NCBI RefSeq assembly: GCF_001642575.1
Contig: NZ_LXNG01000055.1
Span: 1-64,000, forward strand
Direction of reading: 5' to 3'
Source: Xanthomonas floridensis
GTDB lineage: Bacteria; Pseudomonadota; Gammaproteobacteria; Xanthomonadales; Xanthomonadaceae
Length of the DNA: 64,000 nt
Shown in pieces: positions 45,143 through 54,002 of this stretch (position 1 is its first letter; every line of letters begins with the position of its first letter). The position numbers and the translations under genes were made by a program. The notes under the pieces are model-generated. The model ran no database searches, was not told the DNA's origin, and saw nothing but the letters and a program-made list of their open reading frames with translations.

Positions 45143-46521
45143 CACACGGTGCGCAGGTACCGGGCGTAATCCAGGTCCGGCACCAGCGCCTGGTAGTCGA
45201 ACAGCTCACGCTGCTTCTGCTGGCCGAACACCTGCCGGAATTGCGTGCCGAACTGCGCGTTGATGAAATCGCTGCCCAGAAACGCATCCACCGCACCCTG
45301 CCAGGTGCGCGGCCGGAACACCGATTGCGCATAGGCATTGCCTACGATCGGGGCGGTGGGCTCGCCGGGCTGTTGCAAGCCGTCCAGCATGGCCGCCAGC
45401 ACCGCGGCGGCCACCAGGTATGGATTGGCATCGGCGCCAGCGATGCGGTGTTCGATGCGGGTGTTGCGCGCATCGCTATGCGGGATGCGCAGCGCCACGG
45501 TGCGGTTATTGAAGCCCCAGCTGGCATCCAGCGGCACGAACGCATTGCTGACAAAGCGGCGGTAGCTGTTGGCATGCGGGGCGAACAGCAGCAGGCAGGC
45601 GTCGGCATGCCGTTGCAGCCCGGCAATGGCGTGCCGCAGCGCGGCCGCGGGCGCGTCGGCACCGCCGGCCAGCACGTTGTTGCCTTCCTGATCCAGCAGG
45701 CTCACATGCAGATGCAGGCCGCTACCGGCCTGGTCGGGGAACGGCTTGGCCATGAAGCTGGCGAGCGTGCCTTGCTGCTGCGCAATGGCCTTGATGGTGC
45801 GCTTGAGCAGGATCGCCTCATCGCAGGCCGCTACCGCGTCGGCACGGTGCTGCAGGTTGATCTCGAACTGGCCCGGCGCGTACTCGGCCACCGCGGTGTC
45901 GGCGGGAATGCCTTGCTGGCGGCATGCGGCTGTGACCGCGTCGGTGAAGCCACGCTGGTCGTCCAGGTCCTGTAGCGCATACACCTGGGTGCTGGCGCTG
46001 CGGGCGCCGGTGACCGGGTCGCGCGGGGTCTGCGGGCGGCCCTGCGCATCGGGCACCGCATCGAACAGGTAGAACTCTAGTTCCACCGCAATCACCGGGG
46101 TCAAGCCCCGCGCGGCGAAGCCGGCCAGCACGCGCTGCAGCACCGCGCGCGGCGCCACCTCGAACAGCTGGCCCTCGGGGGTGTGCATCGCCAGCAGCAG
46201 CTGCGCCATCGGCTGTGGTGCCCACGGCACCGGTCGCAGCGAACCGGCGATCGGCCGGCAGATGCGGTCGGCATCGCCGATCGCATACCCCAGCCCGGTT
46301 TCTTCCACGGTATTGCCGGTGATGTCGGTGGCGATCAGCGACATCGGCAGGCACACGCCATCGCGATACACCTTGCCCAGGGTGTCGGCGGTGATGCGCT
46401 TGCCGCGCAGTACGCCGTTGGTGTCGGGCAACAACAGGTCCACCGAGGCACAGCCGGGAATGCGCGCCAGCGTGGCAGCATCGGCGGCGGGCAGGGACGC
46501 GACGGAGTTCTCTGAAGCCAT
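45142..46521 (-). CDS. puuA: Glutamine-synthetase-family ligase, gamma-glutamylputrescine synthetase-like (copy 1)
   Basis: 459-residue GS-fold ligase. The N-terminal beta-grasp region contains VDLLLPDTNGVLRGKRI. The catalytic domain has ELEFYLFD, the ATP site GSGLHLHVSLLD, the glutamate loop NRTVALRIP, and the closing HRIAGADANPYL. These match PuuA-type proteins, which join glutamate to putrescine. The start at 46521 follows AGGTGG. It is translationally coupled to puuB. A second family member (47430-48815) lies on the other side of the divergent promoter, so the substrate of each copy is uncertain. Confidence 0.82.
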   Translation of the reverse strand: MASENSVASLPAADAATLARIPGCASVDLLLPDTNGVLRGKRITADTLGKVYRDGVCLPMSLIATDITGNTVEETGLGYAIGDADRICRPIAGSLRPVPWAPQPMAQLLLAMHTPEGQLFEVAPRAVLQRVLAGFAARGLTPVIAVELEFYLFDAVPDAQGRPQTPRDPVTGARSASTQVYALQDLDDQRGFTDAVTAACRQQGIPADTAVAEYAPGQFEINLQHRADAVAACDEAILLKRTIKAIAQQQGTLASFMAKPFPDQAGSGLHLHVSLLDQEGNNVLAGGADAPAAALRHAIAGLQRHADACLLLFAPHANSYRRFVSNAFVPLDASWGFNNRTVALRIPHSDARNTRIEHRIAGADANPYLVAAAVLAAMLDGLQQPGEPTAPIVGNAYAQSVFRPRTWQGAVDAFLGSDFINAQFGTQFRQVFGQQKQRELFDYQALVPDLDYARYLRTV

Positions 46522-46667
46522 GGGCACCACCTGCGAAGTCGCAGCCAGCCTAGCAAAGCGCGCGTGAGCCGTCGCAGACGCGCGAGGCGGCGGCGGTGGC
46601 AATGGCGGCGGTGGCGCGGTAAGTTCGGATGCACCTGCTGATCAACGCACCGCATCGGGATGTCTGC

Positions 46668-47423
46668 ATGGCTGTCGTACCGCTGGTCGGGTTGCCGACC
46701 GATCGCATCGCGCAGGGGCCGCATCCGTTCCTGGCGGCCGGCGAAAAATACGTGCGCGCGGTGGTGGAAGCGGCCCGGGCCATGCCGGTGCTGCTGCCCA
46801 GCCTGCAGCCTACGCTCGATGCCGCCGTATGGCTGGAGCGCCTGGATGGCCTGCTGCTCACCGGGGCGGTCAGCAATATCGAGCCGCATCACTACAGCGA
46901 CGAATCCAGTTGGGAGGGCAACCCGCACGATGCGGCCCGCGATGCCACCAACCTGGGGATGATTCCACAGGCGCTGGCGCGCGGCCTGCCGGTGCTGGCG
47001 ATCTGCCGCGGCCTGCAGGAGGTGAACGTGGCGCTGGGCGGGCGCCTGCACCAGCGTGTGCATGACGTGCCCGGCCTGCGCGATCACCGCGAAGACCGCA
47101 GCGCTGCGCTGGAGGTGCAATACGGCCCCGCCCATCCGGTGCGGCTGCAGTCCGGCGGCTGGCTGGCCGGCATGAGCGGCGCCGACGAGGTCATGGTCAA
47201 TTCGCTGCACGGGCAGGGCATCGCCACGCTGGCCGATGGCTTACTGGTCGAGGCCACCGCACCGGACGGCCTGATCGAAGCGTTTCGCGGCCCCGGGCCG
47301 GGGTTCCTGCTGGCGGTGCAGTGGCATCCGGAATGGCGTGTCACACAGCAACCGTTCTACCGTGCCATCTTTGAGGCCTTCGGCCAGGCCTGTCGCCGTT
47401 ATGCCGCCCAGCGCGGCCAGTGA
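46668..47423 (+). CDS. puuD: Gamma-glutamyl-GABA hydrolase, class I glutamine amidotransferase type
   Basis: 251-residue hydrolase that releases GABA and glutamate from gamma-glutamyl-GABA. The nucleophile Cys lies in AICRGLQEVNVALGG, with the His-Glu pair in QWHPEW. The PuuD-like blocks HREDRS and VNSLHGQG are present. The start at 46668 (MAVVPLVGLPTD) agrees with the family N-terminus; an ATG at 46629 would add 13 residues. It is divergent from puuA copy 1 and 6 bp ahead of puuA copy 2. Confidence 0.9.
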   Translation: MAVVPLVGLPTDRIAQGPHPFLAAGEKYVRAVVEAARAMPVLLPSLQPTLDAAVWLERLDGLLLTGAVSNIEPHHYSDESSWEGNPHDAARDATNLGMIPQALARGLPVLAICRGLQEVNVALGGRLHQRVHDVPGLRDHREDRSAALEVQYGPAHPVRLQSGGWLAGMSGADEVMVNSLHGQGIATLADGLLVEATAPDGLIEAFRGPGPGFLLAVQWHPEWRVTQQPFYRAIFEAFGQACRRYAAQRGQ

Positions 47424-47429
47424 GGGTGT

Positions 47430-48815
47430 ATGTCGCTTCGTCAACGTTCGCGTATTGCCACGCCCAAACAGCCGGAGAGCGCCTTGCGCCGCTGGCTCAA
47501 GGACCGCCACATCACCGAAGTGGAATGCCTGGTGCCGGACATCACCGGCAATGCGCGCGGCAAGATCATTCCGGCCGACAAGTTCTCGCACGACTATGGC
47601 ACGCGGCTGCCGGAAGGCATCTTCGCCACCACCGTCACCGGCGATTTTCCGGACGATTACTACGCGCTGACCTCGCCATCGGATTCGGACATGCATCTGC
47701 GCCCGGATGCCTCTACCGTGCGCATGGTGCCGTGGGCCGCCGACCCCACCGCGCAGGTCATCCACGATTGCTATACCAAGGATGGCCAGCCGCACGAGCT
47801 GGCGCCGCGCAACGTATTGCGTCGCGTGCTCGATGCCTATGCGCAGGTCAAGCTGCAACCGGTGGTGGCGCCGGAGCTGGAATTCTTCCTGGTGCAGAAG
47901 AACACCGACCCGGATTTCCCGCTGCTACCGCCGGCCGGCCGCTCCGGCCGCCCGGAAACCGCGCGGCAGTCGTATTCCATCGATGCGGTCAACGAGTTCG
48001 ACCCGATCCTGGACCTGATGTACGACTACTGCGATGCAATGGAACTGGACGTGGACACCTTGATCCACGAGTCGGGCGCCGCGCAGCTGGAAGTCAATTT
48101 CACCCATGCCGATGCCTTGTCGCGCGCCGATCAGGTGTTCCTGTTCAAGCGCACCATGCGCGAGGCCGCGTTGCGCCACGGCGTGTATGCCACCTTTCTG
48201 GCAAAACCAATGGAAACCGAGCCGGGTAGCGCGATGCACATCCACCAGAGCCTGTTGCACGCGGGCACCGGCAAGAATGTGTTCAGTGGCAAGCGCGAGG
48301 GCGGGTTCAGCGACACCTTCGCGCATTATCTGGGCGGGCTGCAGAAATACATTCCAATGGCGATGGGGCTGCTGGCACCCAACGTCAATTCGTACCGGCG
48401 GCTGATGTTCGGCGAGGTGTCGCCAAGCAATGTGCTGTGGGGGTTCGACAACCGCACCTGCGGGCTGCGGGTGCCGATCGATGCGCCGCAAAACATGCGG
48501 GTGGAAAGCCGCTTCGCCGGCTCCGACGCCAACCCGTATCTGGCGATGGCGGCGACCTTGGCCTGCGGGTTATTGGGCATCCGCGAAACGCTCGAACCCA
48601 CCGCGCCGATCAGCAGCAATGGCAAGGAGCAGGGCTACGATTTGCCGCGCTCGTTGGGGGAGGCGCTGGATGGGTTGGAGGGATGCGAGGCATTGCAGGA
48701 GATGTTGGGCGCGCGGTTTGTGCGGGCGTATATCTCGGTGAAGCGGAAGGAATACGAGACGTTCTTTCGGGTCATCAGTTCGTGGGAGCGGGAGTTCTTG
48801 TTGTTGAACGTGTGA
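47430..48815 (+). CDS. puuA: Glutamine-synthetase-family ligase, gamma-glutamylputrescine synthetase-like (copy 2)
   Basis: 461-residue GS-fold ligase with ECLVPDITGNARGKIIP at the N-terminus, ELEFFLVQ, the ATP-site region GSAMHIHQSLLH, NRTCGLRVP and SRFAGSDANPYLAMAATLA. Overall features match PuuA of E. coli and the Pseudomonas PauA group. GAGGGTG precedes the ATG. It follows puuD after 6 bp, forming a two-gene unit that starts and finishes the gamma-glutamyl pathway. It differs clearly from copy 1, so the two are old paralogues. Confidence 0.87.
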   Translation: MSLRQRSRIATPKQPESALRRWLKDRHITEVECLVPDITGNARGKIIPADKFSHDYGTRLPEGIFATTVTGDFPDDYYALTSPSDSDMHLRPDASTVRMVPWAADPTAQVIHDCYTKDGQPHELAPRNVLRRVLDAYAQVKLQPVVAPELEFFLVQKNTDPDFPLLPPAGRSGRPETARQSYSIDAVNEFDPILDLMYDYCDAMELDVDTLIHESGAAQLEVNFTHADALSRADQVFLFKRTMREAALRHGVYATFLAKPMETEPGSAMHIHQSLLHAGTGKNVFSGKREGGFSDTFAHYLGGLQKYIPMAMGLLAPNVNSYRRLMFGEVSPSNVLWGFDNRTCGLRVPIDAPQNMRVESRFAGSDANPYLAMAATLACGLLGIRETLEPTAPISSNGKEQGYDLPRSLGEALDGLEGCEALQEMLGARFVRAYISVKRKEYETFFRVISSWEREFLLLNV

Positions 48816-48846
48816 GTTGCCCGATCGAGACCCGTGCCAGGCGTTT

Positions 48847-48890
48847 CCCTTCTCCCGCCGGGAGAAGGTGCCCGAAGGGCGGATGAGGGT
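48847..48890. repeat. 44-bp dispersed repeat (copy 1)
   Basis: Begins CCCTTCTCCCGCCGGGAGAA and ends GGGCGGATGAGGGT. It contains two short inverted repeats (CTTCTCCC/GGGAGAAG and GCCC/GGGC). An identical copy lies at 62730-62773, with looser relatives near 49409-49470 and 24270-24400. Confidence 0.85.
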
Positions 48891-48983
48891 ACGGTGTCAG
48901 GCGGTGTTGAGGCTTGGTTTGTGTGTTTTAGTGCTTCTAAAAGCTTCAAAACAGAGCAGAGCTTTCACGCCCTTCGGGCGCGA

Positions 48984-49019
48984 GTTACTTTTTCTTTGCT
49001 TGTGCAAAGAAAAAGTAAC
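48984..49019. repeat. Perfect 16-bp hairpin
   Basis: GTTACTTTTTCTTTGC pairs perfectly with GCAAAGAAAAAGTAAC around a 4-base loop. A degenerate relative occurs near 62895-62920 (GTTAATTTTG / CAAAAGTAAC), also downstream of the 44-bp repeat. Confidence 0.85.
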
Positions 49020-49091
49020 CAAAAAGAAAGCACACCCCGTCCTCGCGCCGTGCGCGCCTGCGGCGCTGCGGGTGCGCAAGTCCGGCAGAAA

Positions 49092-49125
49092 TTTTTGTAA
49101 GGGACATCCTTGTCCCTTACAAAAA
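49092..49125. repeat. Perfect 15-bp hairpin with T/A ends
   Basis: TTTTTGTAAGGGACA pairs perfectly with TGTCCCTTACAAAAA around a 4-base loop. A purine-rich stem ending in an A/T run could act as a weak terminator in either direction, though the nearest upstream gene (puuA copy 2) ends 277 bp away. Confidence 0.7.
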
Positions 49126-49200
49126 CGTCGCGCATCCATGCGCGCCGCCCTGCGGGTTGTATCTGCCGGCCTTGCCGCTGCGGTATGGGGCCCCGGAAAA

Positions 49201-49297
49201 GCGAAAGCAAAGCAAAGCAACGCAACGCAAAGCAAGGCAAAGCAAGGCAAAGCAAGGCAAAGCAAAGCAAGGCAAGGCAAGGCAAAGCAGGGCAGGC
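49201..49297. repeat. Pentanucleotide microsatellite (GCAAR)n
   Basis: About 19 units of five bases, mostly GCAAA and GCAAG with a few GCAAC and GCAGG, run without phase break for nearly 100 bp, about 320 bp ahead of the spuC-like start. A unit length not divisible by three would shift frame if it lay in a gene, but no credible gene covers it. Confidence 0.85.
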
Positions 49298-49618
49298 GTG
49301 GCTTTGCGCAACGCACGGAGGTGCGGCGCCGTGTGCAGGGCCGGCGGTGCTGGGCAGGAGGCCGGAAGTGCGGTCGAAATGTGCAGGCTGCCTACGTCGC
49401 CAGACGTTTCCTTCTCCCGTCGGGACGTTGTCCTCCTTCATGGGGGACAAGCTGCCCGAAGGGCGGATGAAGGCGACGTCGGTGGCAGGGCAAGTTCTTG
49501 CGGCCCACCTGTCTGTCTGTCAGGCGTGCAAGCGAGTGGCCGAGCGATCTGCGCAGCCGTCCGCGGTCCGGCAACAGGGTCCGGGTATGCTCTTGGTTCC
49601 TGAGGGGTGGAGCAGGTC

Positions 49619-50986
49619 GTGGATTCTTCTGTGCTCAAGTCGTTGCAGCAACTCGATGCAGCGCATCATCTGCATCCGTTCAACGACAACGCGGCGTTGG
49701 CGCACAAGGGCACCCGGATCCTGACGCGCGGTGAGGGCGTGTATGTGTGGGATGCCGACGGCAACAAGTTGCTGGATGCGTTTGGCGGGTTGTGGTGCGT
49801 CAATGTGGGCTACGGGCGCAGCGAGCTGGCTCAGGCCGCTTCGCGCCAGATGGAGCAACTGGCGTACTACAACAGCTTCTTCCAGTGCACTACCGAGCCC
49901 ACCATCCAGCTGGCCGCCAAGCTGGCGGAACTCACGCCGGGCGATCTGAACCATGCGTTCTTCGCAAACTCCGGGTCAGAGGCCAACGACACCATCCTGC
50001 GCCTGGTGCGGCATTTCTGGGCGGTGCAGGGGCAGCCGCAGAAGCAGGTCTTCATCGGTCGCCACGATGGCTACCACGGCACCACCATGGCCGGCGCCAG
50101 CCTGGGCGGGATGCAGGGCATGCACAAGCAGGGAGGCTTGCCGATTCCGGGCATCGTGCATATCGCACCGCCGTATCACTTCGGCGATGGCGGCGACATG
50201 GATCCGGAGGACTATGGCCTGCTGGCGGCGCGCCGGCTGGAAGCCAGGATCCTCGAACTCGGGCCGGAAAACGTGGCTGCCTTCATCGGCGAGCCCATCA
50301 TGGGCGCGATCGGTGTCTATATCCCGCCGCGCAGCTACTGGCCGGAGATCGAGCGCATCTGCCGGCACTACGACGTGTTGCTGGTGGCCGATGAAGTGAT
50401 CTGCGGATTCGGGCGCACCGGGCCGTGGTTCGGAGCCGAGTATTTCGGGTTTCAGCCAGATGTGATGACGCTGGCCAAGGGCATCACCTCCGGCTACATC
50501 CCGCTGGCGGCGGCGATGTTCAGCGATCGCGTGGCCGGGGTGCTCAAGCGGCAGGGCGGCGAGCTGGCACATGGCGGTACCTATGCCGGGCACCCGGTGT
50601 GTGCGGCAGTGGCGCTGGAGAATCTGCGCCTGCTGCAGGACGAGGGCATCGTGGACACTGCTCGCACGCAGATCGCGCCGTATCTGGCGCAGCGCTGGGC
50701 CGAGCTGGGCGAGCACCGGTTGGTGGGCGAGGCGCGCATCGCCGGGCTGGTGGGTGCGCTGGAATTGGTGCCGGACAAACGTCGGCGCGGAACCTACTTC
50801 CCCGGGCGCGGGCGGGTCGGCGCGCTCTGCCGTGATTTCGCGCTGCAACGCGGGCTGATCCTGCGCGCCACCTACGATGCGATGCTGCTGTCGCCGCCGC
50901 TGATCATCACACGCGCCCAGGTGGACGAGCTGTTCGACAAGGCCTGGGGCGCGCTGGACGACACCGCGCACGCGCTGGGCAGGTAA
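49619..50986 (+). CDS. spuC: Putrescine/polyamine-pyruvate aminotransferase
   Basis: Class III PLP aminotransferase of about 456 residues. It has HLHPFNDNAALAHKGTRIL at the N-terminus as in SpuC-type enzymes, the PLP loop NSGSEANDT, the aspartate in VADEVICGFGRTG, and the PLP lysine in LAKGITSGYIP. It should convert putrescine to 4-aminobutyraldehyde, or GABA to succinate semialdehyde. The start is GTG at 49619, with GGAG six bases upstream; GTG at 49607 has no spaced ribosome site. It lies 270 bp ahead of potF on the same strand, consistent with uptake and use of putrescine. Confidence 0.87.
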   Translation: MDSSVLKSLQQLDAAHHLHPFNDNAALAHKGTRILTRGEGVYVWDADGNKLLDAFGGLWCVNVGYGRSELAQAASRQMEQLAYYNSFFQCTTEPTIQLAAKLAELTPGDLNHAFFANSGSEANDTILRLVRHFWAVQGQPQKQVFIGRHDGYHGTTMAGASLGGMQGMHKQGGLPIPGIVHIAPPYHFGDGGDMDPEDYGLLAARRLEARILELGPENVAAFIGEPIMGAIGVYIPPRSYWPEIERICRHYDVLLVADEVICGFGRTGPWFGAEYFGFQPDVMTLAKGITSGYIPLAAAMFSDRVAGVLKRQGGELAHGGTYAGHPVCAAVALENLRLLQDEGIVDTARTQIAPYLAQRWAELGEHRLVGEARIAGLVGALELVPDKRRRGTYFPGRGRVGALCRDFALQRGLILRATYDAMLLSPPLIITRAQVDELFDKAWGALDDTAHALGR

Positions 50987-51256
50987 GCGACAGCGACGCA
51001 TCGCCGGCGCGGCAGCAGCACCTGCGGCAGGAGCACTCTGCGCCCGCTGCCACGGCCATGCAGGGCCCGGCCTGCCGATCGGCGCCATGGCATCGGTCGC
51101 TGCGAAAGCGCCGTTGGGTAGCCAGCATGCTTCCCACTGCCCGGCGCATGGTCAGCACACCTCCCGGCCGGCCCTGCTGGGCAAACCTGGGCACGGTGGG
51201 TAGTCTGGCGGCAGACCGGCCCGCACCGGGCCGCCCCCATCGCGCTGGAGACCCAC

Positions 51257-52372
51257 ATGACGCTGCGACTGCTCGCACTGACGCTGTCCATCACCCTGTT
51301 GTCCGGCTGTGGCGGCGGTGGCGCGCCGGGGAAATCCGACGCGCAGGCCAAGGTGCTCAACGTCTACAACTATTCCGACTACATCGCCGAAGACACCATT
51401 CCGGCATTCGAGAAGAGCACCGGCATCAAGGTCACCTACGATGTGTTCGACAGCGACGAGATGGTGGAAACCAAGTTGCTGGCCGGTGGCAGCGATTACG
51501 ACGTGGTGGTGCCCACGCTCAATTTCTTCGGCCGCCAGATCCAGGCCGGCGTGTTCCTGCCGCTGGACAAGAGCAAGATCCCCAACCTGGCCAATCTGGA
51601 TCCGGACGTGATGCGCCGCATCGCCGCGCAGGACCCGGGCAATGCCTATGGCGTGCCGTACATGATCGGCACCACCGGCATCGGCTACAACGTCGACAAG
51701 CTCAAGGCGATCTTCGGCAGCACCGAGGTCGCCAACAGCTGGGACCTGGTGTTCAAGCCGGAGAACCTGTCCAGGCTCAAGGACTGCGGCGTGACCATTC
51801 TGGACACGCCCTCGGACATGATTCCGATCGCCCTGAACTACCTGGGCCTGGACCCGCACAGCACGGTGCCGGCCGAGATCGAAAAGGCTGCCGCGCTGAT
51901 CAAGGCCATCCGGCCGTACGTGCAGAATTTCCATTCCAGCCAGTATGTGACCTCGCTGGCCAACGGCAATACCTGCCTGGCGGTGGGCTGGTCGGGCGAC
52001 ATCATCCAGGCGCGCGATCGCGCGGTGGAAGCTGGCAACACCATCAAGGTGGCCTACGCGATCCCGAAGGAAGGCGCGCCGCAATGGTTCGACATGCTGG
52101 CCATTCCCAAGGACGCCAAACATCCGGAAAACGCCTATGCGTTCATCAATTACCTGTTGAAGCCCGAGGTGGCCGCGGCCAATACCAACTTCATCCACTA
52201 CGCCAACCCGGTGCGTACCGCCACACCGTTGGTGGATGCGGCGATCCGCAACGACCCCACCATCTATCCGCCGCCGGAAGTGACCGCCAAGATGTTTACC
52301 TACGCGATCAATCCGCCGGACGTGGATCGCCTGTACACGCGGCTGTGGACCGAGATCAAGACCGGCCGCTGA
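51257..52372 (+). CDS. potF: Putrescine-binding lipoprotein of an ABC importer
   Basis: 371-residue periplasmic solute-binding protein. A lipoprotein signal ends in the lipobox LLSGC (Cys at about 18), followed by a glycine run. The mature part closely follows PotF/SpuD: VYNYSDYIAEDTIPAFEKST, then YDVFDSDEMVETKLLAGGSDYDVVVPT, and VGWSGDIIQARDRA later. GGAGAC precedes the ATG. The membrane and ATPase subunits are encoded 5 kb downstream (57601-60484), beyond an unrelated efflux operon. Confidence 0.92.
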   Translation: MTLRLLALTLSITLLSGCGGGGAPGKSDAQAKVLNVYNYSDYIAEDTIPAFEKSTGIKVTYDVFDSDEMVETKLLAGGSDYDVVVPTLNFFGRQIQAGVFLPLDKSKIPNLANLDPDVMRRIAAQDPGNAYGVPYMIGTTGIGYNVDKLKAIFGSTEVANSWDLVFKPENLSRLKDCGVTILDTPSDMIPIALNYLGLDPHSTVPAEIEKAAALIKAIRPYVQNFHSSQYVTSLANGNTCLAVGWSGDIIQARDRAVEAGNTIKVAYAIPKEGAPQWFDMLAIPKDAKHPENAYAFINYLLKPEVAAANTNFIHYANPVRTATPLVDAAIRNDPTIYPPPEVTAKMFTYAINPPDVDRLYTRLWTEIKTGR

Positions 52373-52808
52373 CTGCAGCGCACGCCTGTGCGGCTTCCGA
52401 ACGTGCGAGACAGGTGCTCGGACGCCTCGCTCCAGATTCCTGCGCGCCGTCCACGGCCACCTGACCACCGCCCGTGACGGGTTGCTGGCCGCTCCGAGGT
52501 CTACGCGTCGCTAACCGCCGCGGCGCAGGCCGCCGCGTTCCCATAAAAACCCCATCTTGGTCGCGAACACTGCAGACCTGGTCGCAACTGCATGCGGCTG
52601 GTGCGGCACCGTCGCGTGCCTGCTGGCGCAGCGTGCGTGGCCAACCGCCCAGCGCCCGGACCCATGCAAGCCCAGCGGCGGCTGACCAGGCTCATCACAC
52701 AATCTGTACTGACGGGTTCAAATAATTGTATGGTTTCGCCGCGCTCGCTGGCGCCGCTATGGCGGCACGCCGTCGCGCGCCTCGCCCACGACACACAGGA
52801 CGCTTCCT
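52373..52808. other. Spacer with emrA promoter, no gene
   Basis: 436 bp between potF and emrA. An AT-rich patch at about 52695-52735 stands out in otherwise GC-rich DNA and is the likely promoter or operator site of the efflux operon. No marR-type regulator gene is adjacent. Confidence 0.4.
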
Positions 52809-54002
52809 TTGAGCAACCAAGACCACCCGTCCAACGATGGCCGCGATTCGTCCGCCGATGCCCAGGGCGATGAGGCCCAGCAGCCGCCCAAACCGTCGCC
52901 GCTGAAGAACCCCAAGGTCAAGTGGACCCTGATCCTGGTGGGCGTGCTGGTGCTGGTGCTGCTAGTGGTCTGGCTGGCCTATTACCTGATCAAGGGCCGC
53001 TACATGCAGGACACCAATAACGCCTACCTGCAGGCCGACTCGGTGGCGGTGGCGCCGCGCGTCAGCGGCTATGTGACCAAGGTGCTGGTGGGCGACAACC
53101 AGATCGTGGACGCCGGCCAGCCGTTGCTGCAGATCGATGACCGCACCTACCAGGCCACCCTGCAGCAGGCCGAGGCAGCCATTGCCGCACGCCAGGCCGA
53201 CATCGTGGCCGCCACTGCCAATGTGGCCGGCCAGGAAGCGGCGCTGGTGCAGGCGCAGACCCAGGTGACTTCGGCCGCGGCCAGCCTCACCTTCGCCCGG
53301 GCCGAAGTGAAGCGCTTTGCGCCGCTGGCGGCCTCCGGCGCCGACACCCATGAGCACCAGGAAAGCCTGCAGCACGAACTGGCCCGCGCCCGCGCCCAAT
53401 ACGATGCCGCACAGGCGCAGGCCACCGGGGCGCAGAGCCAGATCCAGGCCAGCAAGGCGCAGCTGGAACAGGCCCAGGCCGGCCTGAAGCAGGCCACCGC
53501 CGATGCCGACCAGGCACGCGTGGCGGTGGAAGACACCCGCCTGACCAGCCGTATCCACGGCCGGGTCGGCGACAAGACCGTGCAGGAAGGGCAGTTCCTC
53601 GCCGCCGGCACCCGCACCATGACCATCGTGCCGCAGGAATCGCTGTACCTGGTCGCCAATTTCAAGGAAACCCAGGTCGGCCTGATGCGCCCCGGCCAGC
53701 CGGCCGAGATCGAAGTGGACGCGCTGTCGGGCGTGAAACTGCATGGCAAGGTCGAAAGCCTGTCGCCGGGTACCGGCTCGCAGTTCGCGCTATTGCCGCC
53801 GGAAAACGCCACCGGCAACTTCACCAAGGTGGTGCAGCGCGTGCCGGTGCGCATCCGCGTGCTGGCCGGCGAGGAGGCGCGCAAGGTGCTGGTGCCGGGC
53901 ATGTCCGTGGAAGTGACCGTGGATACCCGCTCGGCCAAGGACGCCAAGCAACGCGCCGAAGAAGAATCCGACCGCGTGCAGGAGCAGGAGCGCGCGCAAT
54001 GA
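52809..54002 (+). CDS. emrA: EmrA-type membrane-fusion protein
   Basis: 397-residue inner-membrane-anchored adaptor. A hydrophilic N-terminus, one membrane helix (about 39-62, WTLILVGVLVLVLLVVWLAYYL) and the HlyD block DTNNAYLQADSVAVAPRVSGYV are visible. A long Ala/Gln-rich coiled coil (about 115-240) is followed by the second lipoyl half DTRLTSRIHGRVGDKTVQEGQ. The start is TTG at 52809 with AGGA eight bases upstream; no ATG is better placed. Its stop overlaps the emrB start (ATGA). It bridges EmrB to the outer-membrane factor encoded third in the operon. Confidence 0.93.
   Translation: MSNQDHPSNDGRDSSADAQGDEAQQPPKPSPLKNPKVKWTLILVGVLVLVLLVVWLAYYLIKGRYMQDTNNAYLQADSVAVAPRVSGYVTKVLVGDNQIVDAGQPLLQIDDRTYQATLQQAEAAIAARQADIVAATANVAGQEAALVQAQTQVTSAAASLTFARAEVKRFAPLAASGADTHEHQESLQHELARARAQYDAAQAQATGAQSQIQASKAQLEQAQAGLKQATADADQARVAVEDTRLTSRIHGRVGDKTVQEGQFLAAGTRTMTIVPQESLYLVANFKETQVGLMRPGQPAEIEVDALSGVKLHGKVESLSPGTGSQFALLPPENATGNFTKVVQRVPVRIRVLAGEEARKVLVPGMSVEVTVDTRSAKDAKQRAEEESDRVQEQERAQ

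Larger units (their letters stand above)
48816..49618. other. Gene-free spacer with dispersed repeats and a microsatellite
   Basis: About 800 bp. It holds a 44-bp dispersed repeat (48847-48890), a perfect 16-bp hairpin (48984-49019), a perfect 15-bp hairpin (49092-49125), a pentanucleotide tract (49201-49297) and a variant of the dispersed repeat (about 49409-49470). All ORFs in it are low-complexity translations. Confidence 0.75.

Noticed and set aside
48817..49724. Lys/Ala/Gln-rich ORFs over the pentanucleotide tract
   Set aside because: Low-complexity translations of the microsatellite in several frames at once.
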